Positions 45,216-53,968 are shown, numbered from the stretch's first letter. The stretch: DNA of 64,000 nt from Bradyrhizobium lablabi (GCF_018129385.1 NZ_JAFCLN010000003.1:62001-126000), one strand, 5' to 3'. Translations and numbers: made by a program. Notes: a model not told the origin generated them from the letters alone.

Positions 45216-45796
45216 TGGGGAGAGAGCGTGCGTTCGCACTCTCGCGACGTGTTTTCGCCCGAGCTATTCAAGTTCATCGCGCCTCTAACGATAGAGGGCG
45301 CAGGGAATGCCGGGTGCGCGCTGCACCCGAGGTCTCGTGTGCGCTGCTTGCGCATAAAAAACTGCACACGAGCATACAGGTGAAGCGGTGAACACGCCGA
45401 CATCCCCTGCGCAATGGCTTTACGGCTTATACGTGATCTCCCCGGTGAGAGCGCTTTGTTGTCACCGTCATCAGCGGATTGCTCCGCAAGACTTGACGCC
45501 TGCATAGCGGCGCCAGGACCACACGACTTCGCCGTACGCGCTTGCCCAGTCGTCTGCTGAACCGACGCGTCCATCGCAATCCCATCCCAACGTTCAGTGA
45601 CGACGGCCGACGCCCCTCCTCGGGATGAGACGCCTGACCATACTTCTGATTTTCGGAATTTGGCAAGAGGAATATTTTTGCGGCGGGGGCTGGACAGGTT
45701 TTGCTGATTTGCCCGTCGTGTTGAATTTGTCACAGTTCGTATTGCGAGGAGCCGACGGGTCGCGAGAATGCGCGCCCGATGACAGCCTCCGCGACA

Positions 45797-45857
45797 AAGC
45801 AATCCAGCTTTTTTGTTGCGGCAAAGCTGGATTGCTTCGCTTCGCTCGCAATGACGG
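45797..45857. repeat. Palindromic repeat, family C copy 1
   Basis: AAAGCAATCCAGC and GCTGGATTGCTTC form the stem core, with a T-run (CTTTTTTG) in the loop and CTCGCAATGACGG at the right end. Copy 2 lies at 49772-49859. It is next to the stop codon of the TPP enzyme gene at 45863. Confidence 0.75.
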
Positions 45858-45862
45858 CTGGG

Positions 45863-47527
45863 CTAATTCACCGCGTTGTTCACCACCACTTCGATCAGCT
45901 TCGTCCCCGGCCGGCTGAAGGCCGATGACAGCGTGCTCTTCAGCGCGCCGGGATCGGTCACCTTGATCGCCTCAAGCCCGAGCGACTTTGCGACGCCGGT
46001 GAAATCCACGGGAGGGTCGACAAAGTCCATGCCGACATAGTGGTCGTCGCCATGGAAGGCGAGCAGGCGCTGCTTGATGATGCGGTAGCCGCCATTGTTG
46101 ACGATCACGAAGGTCAGCGGCAGCTTGTGGTTGGCCGCCGTCCACAGCGACTGGATCGAATACATCGAGGAGCCGTCGCCGGAGAAGCAGACCACGGGAC
46201 GATCGGGATTCGCAAGGCTCGCGCCGACGGAAGCCGGCAGGCCCCAGCCGATGCCGCCGGAGGCGAGCGCGTGATAGCCGTAGCGGTCCTGGTGCGGCCG
46301 CAGCGCGGTGATGTGGCGCGACGATGTCAGGCCTTCATCGACCAGGATGGCGTTGCCGGGCAGCGCCTCGACCAATTGCAGCGCCAGCCAGTCCGGATCG
46401 ATCGGCGAGCGGTCCTTTGCTTTCGAAATCTGTTCGACGATGGCCTTGCGTTTGGCGGTCCAGTTCTTCGACGCCAACTCGGCGATGCCCTTTTTGGCGC
46501 GCGCCTCCAGCGCGGCGCCGCCGGCGGATTTCAGCGCCGGCACGAGCGCCCGCAGCGTTTCCTTCACATCGGCCTTCAATGCGATCTCGGCGCCGTAATT
46601 CTTGGCAAGGTCCCAATCGACCAGGCCAACCTGCACCATCGACAGGCTGTCCGGCATCGGATCGACCTCGCTGTAGACCGACATCCGCAAGGGGTCGGCG
46701 CCGAGCACGATCATGAGATCATAGGGTTGAAGCGTCTCGCGTACCTGCTTTTGCAAACGCGTCAGTGCGCCCATGAAGCACGGGCTCTCGGACAGGAATT
46801 GCGCGCCGTACGGCGTCGAGCATTGCCAGGCCGGCGCGCCGAGCGTTTCGGCGAGCGCGGCTGCTTCTTTCAGAGCATCGCTCTTGACGATCTCGTCGCC
46901 GGTGACGATCACCGGGCGCTCCGCTTTCAGAATGCGCGCGGCCAGCGCCTGCAATGCCTCATCCGAGGGGCGCACGCGGGCATCGACACGGGTGGCGCGG
47001 CCGAGCTCAATGCCGGCCTCGGCATTGAGGATGTCGCCGGGTAGCGAGATGAACACCGGTCCGGTCGGCGGCGTGGTCGCGATCTTGGCAGCGCGGCGCA
47101 CAATGCGCGGCAAATCTTCCAGGCGCGTCACCTCGACCGCCCATTTCACCAGCGGCTCGGCCATCTGCACCAGCGGGCCGTACAGCACCGGCTCCATCAG
47201 GCCATGGCCCTGCTCCTGCTGGCCCGCGGTGAGGATCATCGGGGTGCCGGTAAACTTTGCGTTGAACAGCGAGCCCATCGCGTTGCCCAGACCAGGCGCG
47301 ACATGGACGTTGCAGGCAACGAGCTTGCCGGAGGCGCGGCTAAAACCGTCGGCGATCGCCACCACCAGGCTCTCCTGCATCGCCATCACATAGGTGAGAT
47401 CGGGATGGTCCTTCAGCGCATGCATGATCGGCAATTCGGTGGTGCCGGGATTGCCGAACAGATGCGTGATGCCCTCGTCCTTCAACAAAGCGAGAAAGGC
47501 CGAGCGCCCGGTAATGCGATTTTTCAT
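45863..47527 (-). CDS. Thiamine-diphosphate-dependent enzyme, benzoylformate decarboxylase-like
   Basis: 554 residues. The N-terminal domain has FGNPGTTELPIMHAL and the catalytic-Glu segment MQESLVVAIADGFSRASG; the C-terminal domain has the ThDP/Mg motif CFSGDGSSMYSIQSLW ending in VIVNNGGY. The start and spacing resemble benzoylformate decarboxylase and related 2-oxoacid decarboxylases more than acetolactate synthase. It is divergent from a DHA2 MFS gene across a 203-base gap. Only about 30 percent similarity by eye to the TPP enzyme at 24918; they are not recent duplicates. Confidence 0.83.
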   Translation of the reverse strand: MKNRITGRSAFLALLKDEGITHLFGNPGTTELPIMHALKDHPDLTYVMAMQESLVVAIADGFSRASGKLVACNVHVAPGLGNAMGSLFNAKFTGTPMILTAGQQEQGHGLMEPVLYGPLVQMAEPLVKWAVEVTRLEDLPRIVRRAAKIATTPPTGPVFISLPGDILNAEAGIELGRATRVDARVRPSDEALQALAARILKAERPVIVTGDEIVKSDALKEAAALAETLGAPAWQCSTPYGAQFLSESPCFMGALTRLQKQVRETLQPYDLMIVLGADPLRMSVYSEVDPMPDSLSMVQVGLVDWDLAKNYGAEIALKADVKETLRALVPALKSAGGAALEARAKKGIAELASKNWTAKRKAIVEQISKAKDRSPIDPDWLALQLVEALPGNAILVDEGLTSSRHITALRPHQDRYGYHALASGGIGWGLPASVGASLANPDRPVVCFSGDGSSMYSIQSLWTAANHKLPLTFVIVNNGGYRIIKQRLLAFHGDDHYVGMDFVDPPVDFTGVAKSLGLEAIKVTDPGALKSTLSSAFSRPGTKLIEVVVNNAVN

Positions 47528-47730
47528 ACATCTCCTCCAGCCCGCGGCTGTTGCCGTCGAGATGCGCCATTGTGGCTGATGTAGCGCGCTTGTTGCAATG
47601 GACGGCGCTCATGGCTGCCCTGCACCGATAATGGCGGCTGTGCACTTGTGCCGCCTGCCCTTTGATTGCTAACCGTTCCCACAAGCCGCGCGGCCGGGGC
47701 GCGCATGATCCGCCGGAGCAACCGCCCGCC

Positions 47731-49116
47731 ATGCTGGAACGACCGAGTTCGCTGCAACAGCCATCCGCGCCCGATGGCTTGCCGCCGGAGCAGCGGCGCT
47801 GGGCGATCCTGGCGATCTTCACCGCGTTGTCGATGGCTTCGCTCGATACCGCGATCGCCAACATCGCCCTGCCGGCGATCGCCGCCGATCTCCGCACCAG
47901 CCCGGCCGACGTGATCTGGGTCGTCAATGTCTACCAGATCGCGCTGGTGGCGACCGTGCTGCCGCTCGGCGCGCTCGGCGAGATTGCCGGCCATGCCCGC
48001 ATCTATCTCATTGGCCTTGCGCTGTTCACGCTGGCCTCATTTGCCTGTGCCTGCGCGTGGTCGCTGGAAAGCCTGCTGGTAGCGCGCACGCTCCAGGGAC
48101 TTGGCGGCGCGGGATTAATGAGCGTCAACGGCGCGCTGGTGCGCTTCGTCTATCCCAGCAAGCTGATGGGCCGCGGCTTCGGCTACAACGCACTGGTGGT
48201 CGCAACCGCAACGACGCTCGGCCCGACCGTCGCATCCGCGATCCTCGCGCTCGGACCATGGCCGTGGCTGTTCGCGATCAACGTACCGATCGGCGTGCTG
48301 GCCATCGCGATCGGCCTGAAGACGCTGCCGGCGACGCCACGCGCGACACACCGGTTCGACTTTCTCGGCGCGGCTCTGGCATCCGGATGTCTGGGTTTCT
48401 TCATTATCGGTCTCAGCAGCGCCGGGCATGATGCGCATATCGGCTTGGTTATCATCGCACTGGCCGCGGCCATCGCATTCGGCTGGCTTTCGATGCGCCG
48501 GCACGCCGGTCACCCGGCGCCGATGCTGCCGATCGACCTGTTCCGCCGTCCGCTGTTCGCGCTGTCGGCAGCGACCGCGGTCTGCTCGTTCACGGTGCAG
48601 GGACTGGCGTTCGTCTCGCTGCCGTTTTATTTCGAGCACGTGCTGCATCGCTCGCAGGTCGAGACCGGGCTGTTCATGACGCCATGGCCGCTGATCGTCG
48701 GCATCATGGCGCCGATTGCGGGACGGCTATCCGATCGTTACGCGCCGGGAATGTTGGGCGGCATTGGTCTCGTGATCCTCGGTGTCGGCATGGTGCTGCT
48801 GGCGACGCTGCCCGCCAATCCCACGGTGACCGACATCGTCTGGCGCATGATCGTGTGCGGCGCCGGCTTCGGCTTCTTCCAGGCGCCGAACCTGAAGGCG
48901 CTGATGTCGAGCGCGCCGCCGGAGCGCAGCGGCAGCGCCAGCAGCATCATCGCAACCGCCCGCCTCACCGGACAGACGCTGGGCGCATCCTTGACGGCGC
49001 TGTGCTTCGGTCTTGCCGGCACGGAAGGGGCGACGATCGCGCTGGCGCTCGGCGCGGGATTTGCGGCCGTGGGCAGCCTGATGAGTTTCATGCGGCTTGC
49101 GGTGGGCCGCGGGTGA
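47731..49116 (+). CDS. DHA2-family MFS drug/solute exporter
   Basis: 461 residues from the ATG at 47731 (MLERPSSLQQ); a TTG 69 bases upstream in frame is a weaker start. About 14 helices. The DHA2 landmarks are SMASLDTAIANIALPAIAADL (D1), VNVYQIALVATVLPLGALGEI, and motif C-like GPTVASAILALGPWPWLFAINVPIGV. These proteins export drugs or metabolites against the proton gradient. It lies divergent from the TPP enzyme gene. No local regulator is seen. Confidence 0.87.
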   Translation: MLERPSSLQQPSAPDGLPPEQRRWAILAIFTALSMASLDTAIANIALPAIAADLRTSPADVIWVVNVYQIALVATVLPLGALGEIAGHARIYLIGLALFTLASFACACAWSLESLLVARTLQGLGGAGLMSVNGALVRFVYPSKLMGRGFGYNALVVATATTLGPTVASAILALGPWPWLFAINVPIGVLAIAIGLKTLPATPRATHRFDFLGAALASGCLGFFIIGLSSAGHDAHIGLVIIALAAAIAFGWLSMRRHAGHPAPMLPIDLFRRPLFALSAATAVCSFTVQGLAFVSLPFYFEHVLHRSQVETGLFMTPWPLIVGIMAPIAGRLSDRYAPGMLGGIGLVILGVGMVLLATLPANPTVTDIVWRMIVCGAGFGFFQAPNLKALMSSAPPERSGSASSIIATARLTGQTLGASLTALCFGLAGTEGATIALALGAGFAAVGSLMSFMRLAVGRG

Positions 49117-49247
49117 TCTCGTGTCCCGGACGCGATGCAGCGTGCAACGCTGCTTCGCAGAGCCGGGACCCACACCTGCTTTCAACAACGATGGGCCCCG
49201 GCTCTGCAGCGCATCACTTCGTGCTGCGCTGCGGCCGGGGCACGAGA
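49117..49247. repeat. Palindromic intergenic repeat, family A copy 3
   Basis: The longest copy: TCTCGTGTCCCGG at the left mirrored by CCGGGGCACGAGA at the right, with near-palindromic inner blocks (GCAGAGCCGGGACCCA and TGGGCCCCGGCTCTGC). It begins one base after the MFS stop and ends just before the stop of the convergent GFA-like gene. Confidence 0.82.
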
Positions 49248-49252
49248 ATACT

Positions 49253-49753
49253 TCAGAGATCGCCGCGCGCGAGTTCGAAGGGATCATCGCCCGTGCGCTT
49301 CTTCTTTTTCGAGCGTTGCCAGACTACGCCGGGAAAGCCTTTCAGCGGCACCAGCGGCTCGCCGGTGTAGGCCCATTCCTGCAATTCCTCGATGGCGATG
49401 TGGTAGAGCGGCTGGCGGCCGGTGCGACCCGAGAACAGCGCGCGCGGGATATTGACCATGTGCGGCGAGCGGGCGCGCTCGTAAGCGATCGGCGTGCCGC
49501 AGGCGCTGCAAAAGCTGCGTGTGGTTTTGGTCGCGGCGTCCTCGTAGCGCGCGATCGCGGTCTTGCCTTTCGTGATGCGGAAGCGCTTGCGCCAGCTTCC
49601 GACATAGGTGGCGTAAGCCGCGCCGTGCACGCGGCGGCTGGCGGGAGAATGATCGTGCCAGGCCCAGCGCGCGGGCACGTCGATCTCGAAGGCGATTTTT
49701 CCGCACAGGCACTGGCCCGAGGCGATGCCGGCGGCGGGTGCTGCTTTGGCCAT
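49253..49753 (-). CDS. GFA-family (CENP-V/GFA domain) protein with altered zinc site
   Basis: 166 residues. The first zinc-site pair CLCG (Cys15, Cys17) and the later FCSACGTPIAYE (Cys82, Cys85) are kept. In the usual family the segment after the first strand reads H-C-x-x-C-R; here it is HDHSPASRRVHGAAY (33 on), so both cysteines of the middle site are replaced. Members include glutathione-dependent formaldehyde-activating and carbon-sulfur lyase enzymes, but most have unknown roles. The loss makes catalysis of the classical type doubtful. The start at 49753 is close to a family C repeat. Confidence 0.78.
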   Translation of the reverse strand: MAKAAPAAGIASGQCLCGKIAFEIDVPARWAWHDHSPASRRVHGAAYATYVGSWRKRFRITKGKTAIARYEDAATKTTRSFCSACGTPIAYERARSPHMVNIPRALFSGRTGRQPLYHIAIEELQEWAYTGEPLVPLKGFPGVVWQRSKKKKRTGDDPFELARGDL

Positions 49754-49771
49754 ATTCGTTCGATCTCTCCA

Positions 49772-49859
49772 CCGTCATTGCGAGCAAAGCGAAGCAATCC
49801 ATCTCTCCGCTTGCCGCGCTATGGATTGCTTCGTCGCTGCGCTCCTCGCAATGACGGTT
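49772..49859. repeat. Palindromic repeat, family C copy 2
   Basis: CCGTCATTGCGAG at the left mirrored by CTCGCAATGACGG at the right; inner blocks GAAGCAATCCAT and ATGGATTGCTTC also pair. It fills the gap between the OYE-like gene stop and the GFA-like gene start, both leftward. Because the order of transcription is from OYE to GFA-like, it may separate two transcripts. Confidence 0.82.
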
Positions 49860-49870
49860 GAGGGTGAGGC

Positions 49871-50998
49871 TTACGCCTGCGCCAACTCATTGTGCTCCGG
49901 ATAATCCGTGTACCCCACCGCATCGCCGCCATAGAACGTCTTGCGGTTGTAGGGCGTCAACGGAAAGCCGCGTTGCAGGCGGCGCGGCAAATCCGGGTTG
50001 GAGATGAAGATGCGGCCGAAGGCGACGGCGTCGGCGTGGCCTTCGGCGATCGCGGCCTCCGCCGCTTCGCCGGAAAATCCGCCGGCGGTCATCAGGACAC
50101 CCTTCCAGATCGGGCGGAACAGCACCATGGCCGAGGGCACGTTGGTCCAGTTGACCTCGGCGCGGCCGGCGCCGCTGGAGCGCGGCTCGATGAAATGCAG
50201 ATAGGCGAGGCCGAGCGGATTGAGCGCCTGCACGACGTGGGTATAGAGCGGCATCGGGTCCGGCTCGCCCGAACCATTGGCGATGCCGTAGGGCGACAGC
50301 CGCACGCCGACGCGACCCGCGCCCCACACTTCGGTGCAGGCTTGCGTGATCTCCAGCAGCAGCCGCGCGCGGTTCTCGATCGAGCCGCCATAGCGGTCGG
50401 TGCGCAGATTGCTGCGCGACTGCAAAAACTGCTCAAGCAGATAGCCGTTGGCGCCGTGGATCTCGACACCGTCGAAACCGGCTGCCAGCGCGTTCTTTGC
50501 GGCGTGGCGAAACGCATCGACGACGCCTGCAATTTCAGCGGTCTCGAGCGCGCGCGGGGTCTCGTAGTCGACGAGCTTGCCGTCTGCGGTCGAGGCCTTG
50601 AATTCCGATGAAATCGCAACCGCCGAAGCCGACACCGGCAGCGCGCCGCCGGGCTGGAAGGAAGAATGCGACACGCGGCCAACATGCCAGAGCTGAAGGA
50701 AGATGATGCCGTCCTTCGCATGCACGGCGTCGACCACCTTGCGCCAGCCCGCAATCTGCGCCTCGCTATAGATACCGGGCACGCCCGGGCTGCCGAAGGC
50801 GGTGTTGGCCACCGGCGAGGCTTCGGCGATCAGCAGGCCGCCTGATGTGGCGCGCTGCGCATAATATTCGGCGTTGAGCGGCCGCGGCGCCAGCGACGGC
50901 TTTTCCGCCCGCATGCGGGTGAGCGGCGCCAGAACTACACGATGCTTGAGCTGATAGGGACCGATCTGGAGCGGTGAAAACAGTTTTGGAAAGTTCAT
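49871..50998 (-). CDS. nemA: Old Yellow Enzyme-type alkene reductase
   Basis: 375 residues. OYE landmarks: FSPLQIGPYQLKHRVVLAPLTRMRA, YYAQRATSGGLLIAEAS, ITLQLWHVGR-like FLQLWHVGRVSHS, AGFDGVEIHGANGYLLEQFLQS (the His/Asn substrate pair), YGGSIENRARLLLEI and the C-terminal FGRIFISNPDLPRRL. These FMN enzymes use NAD(P)H to reduce activated alkenes, nitrate esters and maleimides. The family symbol nemA is given by similarity only. It is transcribed alone or with the downstream GFA-like gene across a repeat. Confidence 0.9.
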   Translation of the reverse strand: MNFPKLFSPLQIGPYQLKHRVVLAPLTRMRAEKPSLAPRPLNAEYYAQRATSGGLLIAEASPVANTAFGSPGVPGIYSEAQIAGWRKVVDAVHAKDGIIFLQLWHVGRVSHSSFQPGGALPVSASAVAISSEFKASTADGKLVDYETPRALETAEIAGVVDAFRHAAKNALAAGFDGVEIHGANGYLLEQFLQSRSNLRTDRYGGSIENRARLLLEITQACTEVWGAGRVGVRLSPYGIANGSGEPDPMPLYTHVVQALNPLGLAYLHFIEPRSSGAGRAEVNWTNVPSAMVLFRPIWKGVLMTAGGFSGEAAEAAIAEGHADAVAFGRIFISNPDLPRRLQRGFPLTPYNRKTFYGGDAVGYTDYPEHNELAQA

Positions 50999-51104
50999 GC
51001 CTGCCCTGAATATTCTTGATTGATGTCCGGCTATGTAGCCGGTTCATCGCGGGGGAGGCAATGCGCCCCGCGCGGACGGGAACGCAGGGCGTGCATGCCG
51101 GAAG

Positions 51105-51311
51105 CTACAGTGTCTCCTGCTTGTGCCCGCAATTCTTGCAGGCGAATTTGACGCGGGTTTCTCCCCTCGCCGCCTGCACGCGGTTGGGCGCGCCGCATTT
51201 GCCGCAGACCGCCTCGATGCGGGTATTGCCCTGCTTGACGACGAGGCTCTTCTTTTCCATCGCCTCGCGGATCATGCGCTCGGCCTCCTCGCGCATCGAT
51301 TGTTTTGACAT
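51105..51311 (-). CDS. Small zinc-ribbon protein
   Basis: 68 residues. The N-terminal half is a charged helix (EEAERMIREAMEKKSLVVK), followed by a four-cysteine ribbon with C36GKC39 and C58KNC61, suited to one zinc ion. Nothing else is recognisable. It could bind nucleic acid or protein. A second in-frame ATG five codons in is an alternative start. Downstream gene is the OYE-like gene, 107 bases away. Confidence 0.6.
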   Translation of the reverse strand: MSKQSMREEAERMIREAMEKKSLVVKQGNTRIEAVCGKCGAPNRVQAARGETRVKFACKNCGHKQETL

Positions 51312-51350
51312 CTGAAATGATACCTGTGTTGAAATCGGGCCGGGCCGTCC

Positions 51351-51474
51351 AGAGCGGAATGACTTTTCTGCGAATCGTCATCCCGCTCTATCTTTTATTT
51401 GAGCATGATCTCCGCGCAAACGCTTCGCGTTTGTCGCGAGGGAAAACCGGCACCCACTTTTCCGGATCATGCTC
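51351..51474. repeat. Composite palindromic repeat (family E copy 2 plus a leading hairpin)
   Basis: First a 13-base stem with one mismatch (AGAGCGGAATGAC/GTCATCCCGCTCT, 51351-51363 and 51377-51389) followed by TATCTTTTATTT, then a family E element at 51401-51474 with ends GAGCATGATC/GATCATGCTC and an inserted inner hairpin CAAACGCTTCGCGTTTG. It divides the zinc-ribbon gene from the membrane-protein gene; both are leftward. Confidence 0.8.
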
Positions 51475-51509
51475 TATAGCACGCAAATGTCGCGCAATTG
51501 AAGGCAGGA

Positions 51510-52709
51510 TTAGACGGTTTCCGGGGTAGATGCCAGAATACGTCGCACCAGCGCCAGCGCGGTCTCGGTGGCGGGATCGGCCGAGATCACGGGCACCGCG
51601 AGCACAATCAAATCCACGGGATCGTGCGACAGGATGATGATGTGGGTGGCGTTGTTGGCCACCATCAGGGAGAGCAGGCGCTCGACCGCGGGATCGGCCG
51701 ATGACAGGCCCCAGGGCGCTTGCGGCTGCCGCAGAACCCGGCGCGAACTCAGGAACTCCCGCAGCCGCGGCGGATCGTAAGCCGCAAGTTCGGCTTCGCG
51801 GAGCCGCCGCGCGCTCTCGAACAGCGGATGGCGCGCCAGTTCCGCTATCAATTGATCGCGCGTGGCGGCGGGAGAAGCCGCCACGGAGTTGAGCACGCCC
51901 GGCTCCTGCGCCTCGAACAGGGCCCGCAGCGTGTCGGTCATCAGGCCGATGGTGAGCACGCCGGCGATGGCGATGGCGACAAACCGCATCACTTGCGCGG
52001 CATCGACATCCGGCGCGACGCAGGCCGCGGCGATGCCGAGCAGCGCCGAACTGAATAACCGCAGCGCAGTGAGCAAAATGCCCTCGCGCCGCGTCTCGGT
52101 GCTGCCGCCCGCGATCAGCACGGCGGTGACGACGAGCAGTGCGCCGAGCGCACCGAGCCGCACCGGCATATCCGGCGCCAGCGCCTGGAAATCGGTGATG
52201 ACGAAGGGCATGATGAGCAGCGCGCCAACCGCCAGGCGGTCGATGCTGCGGTTTTCCGAGGCCAGTAGCGAGGCGCGGTCGCGCCTGGCCAGCAGGAGCG
52301 TGCAGATCGCAAAGCCCGCGAGCTGGAACAGCGACAGCGCGATGGACTGAAGCGACGCAAAGCGCTCCGGCCCGAACGCGCCGGCCAGGCCAAGCAGAAT
52401 CGCGCCCCATAACGCCACCCGCTTGACGATGCGCGGCGCATGACGGCGCAACATCCCTTCGGTGACGACGAGCGCGCCGAGCGGCACCATGGCGGCAGGG
52501 ATCAGCGACAGGCGATCGAGCAGCACGGCGCCGCTCCACCATGCAAGGCCGCGTGTGAAGAACAGGACGGCGACCACGCCGAGCAGGAACAGCAGGCGTT
52601 TCGTCAGCGCACCTCCGGGATCGCGCCGGTAGAGCGCGATCATGGCGACCGATAGCCCGATCGCGCCGCAGAGATTGACGATGGAATCGGCGATCACGCT
52701 GGGCGTCAT
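51510..52709 (-). CDS. Multi-pass membrane protein of unknown function
   Basis: 399 residues. Eight or nine predicted helices cover residues 2-265, then a soluble C-terminal part of about 135 residues with VERLLSLMVANNATHIIILSHDPVDLIVLAVP near the end. The layout looks like a membrane sensor domain joined to a cytoplasmic output region, but no kinase, cyclase or phosphatase motif is present. The start overlaps the stop of the GNAT-like gene by four bases, so the two proteins are probably made together. I do not recognise the family. Confidence 0.6.
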   Translation of the reverse strand: MTPSVIADSIVNLCGAIGLSVAMIALYRRDPGGALTKRLLFLLGVVAVLFFTRGLAWWSGAVLLDRLSLIPAAMVPLGALVVTEGMLRRHAPRIVKRVALWGAILLGLAGAFGPERFASLQSIALSLFQLAGFAICTLLLARRDRASLLASENRSIDRLAVGALLIMPFVITDFQALAPDMPVRLGALGALLVVTAVLIAGGSTETRREGILLTALRLFSSALLGIAAACVAPDVDAAQVMRFVAIAIAGVLTIGLMTDTLRALFEAQEPGVLNSVAASPAATRDQLIAELARHPLFESARRLREAELAAYDPPRLREFLSSRRVLRQPQAPWGLSSADPAVERLLSLMVANNATHIIILSHDPVDLIVLAVPVISADPATETALALVRRILASTPETV

Positions 52710-53716
52710 CGGCCGCTCCCGTGGCGCGGCCGCAACGTGCCGAAGGTGCGGGTGTCGTCCATCCAGTGGACGGCCGGAAGCACGAGGCGTTGTAGCGCGA
52801 GCACGGCGGAGGTCGCGAGCAACGCGGGTAGCGAGCCGGACGGCACCTCGCGGAAGAGATAGCGCCGCGCGCCGGTGAGATCGACGCGGCCGATCTGTAG
52901 GAGATCGTCGCCGCGGGCATAGTCCAGCTCGCCGGCGCAGAATTCGTTGTATTTTTCGTCGCGATGCTTTGGCGCGCTGTCGAATGACTTCTTCAGCGCG
53001 TCGGAGCCGCCGGTATAGGCGTTCGTGATGACAAAGCGTGCTTCGTCAAAGCCGGCCTCCTCGCCGACGCCGAACACCGCGCGGTGCTGGCGCATGATGT
53101 GGCGGGCGAGTTGCAGATGCGCAAAGCTCTGGCGCGAAGCCGGATCGGGCGACGGAAACACGTCGGAAAAGGTTTCGCTGACCATGCCGCACACCGCCGG
53201 CACCTGCGTGACGTTGGAGATCCAGCGCGGGCGCAGGCCGTCGCGCATGAACAGCACCAGCGTGGTCAGGCCATAGAGCACCCAGGACAGCCCCTGCCCC
53301 TGCACGTCGGGATCGACCATCACAAGGCCGAGATGGGTGACCTCGGCCGGCTCGCCATCAAGCTCGACCGGCATCACCGAGAGCGCGTTGAAGGCGATGG
53401 GGTGCCCGGTCGCCTCCTCCGAGATCAGCGTGACGATGGCGCGCGCGAGCCGCTCGCGCTCGCCGGAAAAGATGCCGTAGGTGAGGCTGCCGGCCGGCAA
53501 GGTCTTGCCGGCGACGATGCGCAGTTGCGCGACCAGTTCGTCGAGCTCGGCTTGCGATAGCGAAAGTCCGGGCCGCTCGACGATCCGCGTGATGAGGTTA
53601 GCATGGGTGCGTAGGCTGAGATCGATGGTTTGCTGCGAAAAGGCGTTCAGCCAGAACGTCGTAAGGCTGCGCAATCGCGCGACCGACGATCGAATCTGCT
53701 CCCACAAGGACGCCAT
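52706..53716 (-). CDS. GNAT-like protein of unknown function
   Basis: 336 residues. In the middle lies a GNAT motif-A-like segment THLGLVMVDPDVQGQGLSWVLYG (about 140-162) with the Q/R-x-x-G-x-G pattern reduced to QGQG. Flanks do not match a known acetyltransferase: the N-terminal 90 residues are helical and the C-terminal 120 contain YTGGSDALKKSFDSAPKHRDEKYNEF. No signal peptide, no membrane segment apart from a possible C-terminal hydrophobic stretch. It is translated in coupling with the membrane protein downstream. The acceptor is unknown. Confidence 0.6.
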   Translation of the reverse strand: MASLWEQIRSSVARLRSLTTFWLNAFSQQTIDLSLRTHANLITRIVERPGLSLSQAELDELVAQLRIVAGKTLPAGSLTYGIFSGERERLARAIVTLISEEATGHPIAFNALSVMPVELDGEPAEVTHLGLVMVDPDVQGQGLSWVLYGLTTLVLFMRDGLRPRWISNVTQVPAVCGMVSETFSDVFPSPDPASRQSFAHLQLARHIMRQHRAVFGVGEEAGFDEARFVITNAYTGGSDALKKSFDSAPKHRDEKYNEFCAGELDYARGDDLLQIGRVDLTGARRYLFREVPSGSLPALLATSAVLALQRLVLPAVHWMDDTRTFGTLRPRHGSGR

Positions 53717-53821
53717 GCCGCCTGCCCGCTGCCGGGGAAGATGTGTGCATGGTCTATCTTAAGGAGGTTTGAGCGGAGGGGAATGGTTTGGCGAACGGTA
53801 AATGATGTTTGAACGGCGCGA

Positions 53822-53968
53822 CTAGACGCGGAAGAAGACGACAGGCAGGAGCTTTTCAACACAAAGGCCGACACCGTAGCCCACGAGAATTACGATTGTC
53901 GCCCAGGCTGATACCAGTCGAACCACGAACCACAGCAGCCAGCCAAACTTTCTGGCTAGCCAGATCAT
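53822..53968 (-). CDS. Very small membrane protein, 48 residues
   Basis: From the ATG at 53966-53968 (MIWLARKFGWLLWFVVRLVSAW), one base after the stop of the upstream four-helix protein gene, which suggests translational coupling. One long or two short helices fill it. No family is recognised; it may be an accessory subunit of the upstream membrane protein. A longer frame starting at 54037 would overlap that gene and is not favoured. Confidence 0.45.
   Translation of the reverse strand: MIWLARKFGWLLWFVVRLVSAWATIVILVGYGVGLCVEKLLPVVFFRV

Larger units (their letters stand above)
45074..45862. other. Repeat-rich non-coding region, 789 bases
   Basis: No gene is supported. It starts with a 29-base perfect inverted repeat (45093-45121 and 45187-45215), continues with sequence that reads as short arginine-rich frames in several directions, and ends with a family C palindrome (45797-45857). 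One short frame (from 45625) contains YFCGGGWTGFADLPVV, which I recall as a recurring spurious translation in Bradyrhizobium genomes, so part of the block is probably a dispersed repeat rather than a gene. Confidence 0.6.

Noticed and set aside
45188..45391. Short rightward frame in the repeat-rich block
   Set aside because: It starts inside the inverted repeat and reads as arginine-rich sequence with no ribosome binding site; likely a repeat-derived spurious frame.
45625..45918. Short rightward frame containing GGGWTGFADLPVV
   Set aside because: It runs through a palindromic repeat into the antisense of the TPP gene; I treat it as repeat translation, not a gene.
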